A stretch of 64,000 nucleotides of DNA from Burkholderiaceae bacterium (GTDB lineage Bacteria; Pseudomonadota; Gammaproteobacteria; Burkholderiales; Burkholderiaceae_C), in assembly GCA_023150375.1 (NCBI GenBank), contig JAKLLA010000018.1, positions 92,444 to 156,443 of the forward strand. The letters run 5' to 3'. The notes under the pieces were generated by a model. The model saw only the letters and a program-made list of their open reading frames with translations. It was not told the DNA's origin and did no database searches. Positions 61,193 through 64,000 of the stretch are shown piece by piece (position 1 is the stretch's first letter; each line of letters starts with the position of its first letter). The position numbers were made by a program, and so were the translations under genes.

Positions 61193-62581
61193 TCAGGCGA
61201 ACACGCCGTGCAGGTACCAGGCGGTCCGGTCGTTGGCCAGACGCTCCTGGAAGATCCACAGCACCCCGGCGTGCTCGCTCAGCGCCACCCAGTAGTCGCG
61301 CTGCACATGGGCGGTGCGGGCCTGCGCGCCCTCGCCCAGGCGGTGCCACCAGCCACCCTCGACGCGGTGCGGGCCGGTGAGCAGCTGCAGCGGGCCCTGG
61401 TAGATCGGGCGCGGCCCCTGGGTGGCCAGCTCGAGCGGCTCGGGCAGCAGCCAGGTCGGCTGCGGCAGCCCCGCCTCGCCGGCCGGCGGCTGGGCGCCGG
61501 CCGCGGCAGGCCGCCCCGGCCCCGTGTCCACCCACCGGCCCGGCGCATGGGGCTGCCACTGCTGCATCCACTCCGGCCGGTGGTCGTCCAGGCACAGCGG
61601 GCGACGCACCCGCTCGGGCCCGAGCCGCGCGGCAATGCGCTCGAGCACCTGCGGCAGCGACTCCTGCGGCGCCGCCTCCTCGGGCAGCAGCGAGGCGCTG
61701 CGCCCGTCGAGCGGGCACACCTCCAGCGCCACCAGCGCGAGTTCGCCGACCGGGGCCTGCAGGTGCAGCCGGGCCAGGTGCTCGCCCAGCAGGCGGCCGA
61801 GGTGCGCCACGTCGCGGGTGGGCTCGGCGGTGCGCAGGGTGAGCTCGCCGCCCGCGCCGGCCTCGCGGGCGCGCATCGCATCGTGCGCCCAGTGCAGCGT
61901 GAAGGCGCGCACCCCGCTGTGGCGCGCGGCCAGCCAGCCGCACAGCGACAGCAGCAGGCGCCGGGCGCCGAACAGCAGCGCCGGTGCCGCCTCGACCCGC
62001 GAAGGCAGCTCCAGTCGGGCCGAGAAGGTCTCGGGCAGCTCCACCCAGGCGTAGGTCTCGGGCTGCAGGCCGTAGGCACGGTCCAGGGCGTCGAGCAGCG
62101 CCTTGCCGAAGCGCCGGCTGATCCCGCCCCGGGGCAGGCGGCGCACATCGCCCAGGCGACGGCAGCCCAGCCGGGCCAGCGTGCCGGCGTGCGGGCGCAG
62201 CGCCGTGAGCACGGCCATCGGCAGCGCATCCAGCGTGGCCTCCAGCGGCGGCCGCAGGCCGTTCCCGGGGCTGGTCCCGAAACCGTTCTCGACACCGTTC
62301 CCGGAGCCCGCCCGCGCCAGCGCCAGCGCGGCCAGGCCGGTGCGCGACCAGGCCAGCGCGGCGACGCCCAGCTCGTGCCCCTCCTGCACGATGCGCTCGC
62401 GCAGCGCCCGCCCGCCGCCGAACAGGCGCAGGCTGGCCCGGACCTCGAGCAGCACCGCCTCCTCGCACAGGGCCACCCGGGGCGTGAACTGCAGCGCCCA
62501 GGTCGCCACGCTGCGCAGCGCCTCAGCGCTGGGCAGCGGCGCTTCGGGCGCGGGCGGCAGGCGCAGGGCGGCCCAGAGCAT
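61193..62581 (-). CDS. imuB: ImuB, Y-family polymerase-like protein
   Basis: Position between imuA and dnaE2; CEEAVLLEVRASLRLFGGGRALRERI; GCRRLGDVRRLPRGGISRRFGKALLDALDRAYG. Confidence 0.9.
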   Translation of the reverse strand: MLWAALRLPPAPEAPLPSAEALRSVATWALQFTPRVALCEEAVLLEVRASLRLFGGGRALRERIVQEGHELGVAALAWSRTGLAALALARAGSGNGVENGFGTSPGNGLRPPLEATLDALPMAVLTALRPHAGTLARLGCRRLGDVRRLPRGGISRRFGKALLDALDRAYGLQPETYAWVELPETFSARLELPSRVEAAPALLFGARRLLLSLCGWLAARHSGVRAFTLHWAHDAMRAREAGAGGELTLRTAEPTRDVAHLGRLLGEHLARLHLQAPVGELALVALEVCPLDGRSASLLPEEAAPQESLPQVLERIAARLGPERVRRPLCLDDHRPEWMQQWQPHAPGRWVDTGPGRPAAAGAQPPAGEAGLPQPTWLLPEPLELATQGPRPIYQGPLQLLTGPHRVEGGWWHRLGEGAQARTAHVQRDYWVALSEHAGVLWIFQERLANDRTAWYLHGVFA

Positions 62582-63458
62582 GGCCGGCAGCCTCCGGAGT
62601 CGACGCGGGCCACGGCGCCGGGGCCGGCCCGGCCTCGCGCCCAGGGCGCCAGCGGTCCGGCCGACGGGTGCGCGGGGTCAGCACCGCAGCCAGGCCACCG
62701 GGCACGGAGTCGAGCGTCAGTACCCCCTCGTGCACCGGCCCGCGGCGCTTGAGCAGCCGCAGCTGCAGCGTCCAGTCGGGGCCGAAGCCGGCCAGCAGGC
62801 GCAGCGGCGCGGCCGACGACTCATGCTGCGCCGCCGCAGGGCGGAACAGGAAGACCGGCGCTTCCAGCCCCAGCGCTGCCACCTGCAGCCGGCGGATCTG
62901 CTCCGGCCGCGCCTGCGGCAGCCAGGCCAGCACGGCCCCGCAGGCGCCGGACTTGATCAGCTGCTCGGCGCACCAGAGGCGCTGGACCGGCGCCTCGGCC
63001 TGGATCCAGACCAGCTGAGTGGCCTCGAGGCCCAGATGCCGCAGCCCCGGCAGATGCGGAACGCGCGGCGGCCCGATCAGCACCACCGGCCGCCCCGAGG
63101 CCGCGGTCGCGGCCAGCGAGGGGCCGACCAGGCGCCACTCCAGCACGGCCGGCTGGGCGCCGAGCAGCTCGGTCAGCGCCCCGCAGGGCCAGCCGCCACC
63201 GGGCAGCTCGGCGTCCAGCGCGGCGAACCCGCTGGGCAGCACCCGGCCGGCCTGCAGGCCCAGGTCGCAGCCGCGCCAGACGGCCTGCCCGAGGTCGGAC
63301 GGCACCTCGGACGACACCTCGGACGAGGACTCGACCGACGCGGCGCCGACCGGCAGCGAACGCCGGGCGCGGGAACGGGAGGAAGATCGGTGCGGGGGCA
63401 CAACCCCCGGGGCCGGCAGCGCGTCGTCGCCCTCGGCCCATCGCAGGACGGCAGACAT
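62523..63458 (-). CDS. imuA: ImuA, RecA/SulA-like mutasome protein
   Basis: VLPSGFAALDAELPGGGWPCGALTELLGAQPAVLEWRLV; adjacent to imuB-dnaE2. Confidence 0.9.
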   Translation of the reverse strand: MSAVLRWAEGDDALPAPGVVPPHRSSSRSRARRSLPVGAASVESSSEVSSEVPSDLGQAVWRGCDLGLQAGRVLPSGFAALDAELPGGGWPCGALTELLGAQPAVLEWRLVGPSLAATAASGRPVVLIGPPRVPHLPGLRHLGLEATQLVWIQAEAPVQRLWCAEQLIKSGACGAVLAWLPQARPEQIRRLQVAALGLEAPVFLFRPAAAQHESSAAPLRLLAGFGPDWTLQLRLLKRRGPVHEGVLTLDSVPGGLAAVLTPRTRRPDRWRPGREAGPAPAPWPASTPEAAGHALGRPAPAARARSAAAQR

Positions 63459-63471
63459 GGCTGATCTCGTG

Positions 63472-63487
63472 CTGTATGGATATACAG
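63472..63487. promoter_or_regulatory. LexA box CTGTATGGATATACAG upstream of imuA
   Basis: Exact CTGT-N8-ACAG, 13 bp upstream of the imuA start codon. Confidence 0.88.
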
Positions 63488-63770
63488 TATTGCACCGACC
63501 ACCGTCGCTTGCCAAGAGGCGGCCCTTCCGTGCGCCGCATCGCGACGGATCGCAGCCGGCGATGCCGCGGCGTCCTGCCGTCGGTCGACCGAGGTGGCGC
63601 AGGTCCCTCCTGAACATCCGCCGACTCGTCTCGAGATGTGCCCCTAGGTGACAGATCGGCTTCGGGCCGCGCCGGTAGAATTTCCTGGTTTGCAAGCGGT
63701 GCAGACGCTCGACATGCTGCCGCCCACCGGTCCCGACGCAGCGGCAATGCCGCAACGAGAAAGAATCCGC

Positions 63771-64000
63771 ATGACCCCCCAGGAGATCCTCGAACAGTAC
63801 GGCCCGCGCGAGTCGATGGACTACGACGTGGTGATCGTGGGTGCCGGCCCGGCCGGCCTAGCCACGGCCATCCGGCTCAAGCAGCTGGCCGCCGACCAGG
63901 GCGGCGAGATCAACGTGGTGGTGCTCGAGAAGGGCTCCGAGCCGGGTGCGCACATCCTCTCGGGCGCGGTGATGGACCCGCGCGCGATGAACGAGCTCTT
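63771..64000 (+). CDS. Electron transfer flavoprotein-ubiquinone oxidoreductase (3' partial)
   Basis: MTPQEILEQYGPRESMDYDVVIVGAGPAGLATAIRLKQL...VVVLEKGSEPGAHILSGAVMDPRAMNEL. Confidence 0.92.
   Translation, partial: MTPQEILEQYGPRESMDYDVVIVGAGPAGLATAIRLKQLAADQGGEINVVVLEKGSEPGAHILSGAVMDPRAMNEL

Overview
GC-rich, Burkholderiales-like chromosomal window in which an accessory mosaic is inserted into or beside core genes. Order: partial OGT/SPINDLY-like glycosyltransferase; tRNA-Thr(CGT); type I R-M operon (hsdM-hsdS-GmrSD-like DUF262-hsdR); divergent SRAP-domain protein; MarR regulator. Then a long aromatic/phenylpropanoid catabolic locus A (~11.4-30.9 kb: acyl-CoA dehydrogenase, feruloyl-CoA-synthase-like ligase, crotonase, Rieske oxygenase, peptide-type ABC transporter, LigB-like extradiol dioxygenase, amidohydrolase, FAH hydrolase, gentisate-dioxygenase-like cupin, FAD monooxygenase, CaiB CoA-transferase, citryl-CoA-lyase-like protein, hemerythrin). 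Then an intact IS3-family element with a 4-bp target duplication, and a ~16 kb minus-strand defence operon (PLD/SNF2 helicase, UvrD-like helicase, DUF262, DUF4391, RloA, RloB, type III Mod, frameshifted type III Res). Then a second catabolic locus B (Rieske, acyl-CoA synthetase, acyl-CoA dehydrogenase, DUF35-HAD fusion, thiolase, Bug receptor), the SOS mutasome imuA-imuB-dnaE2 with a LexA box, and the start of ETF-QO. Main observations: a composite defence operon with a nested RloAB module; shared 13-bp paired operator-like repeats (TAAG-N5-CCTKA) in both catabolic promoters; patchwork near-identity between the two Rieske genes; small frame-disrupting deletions in two ATPase genes; and a DUF35::3-hydroxyacyl-CoA dehydrogenase fusion. 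All family calls come from reading motifs by eye; no database search was run.
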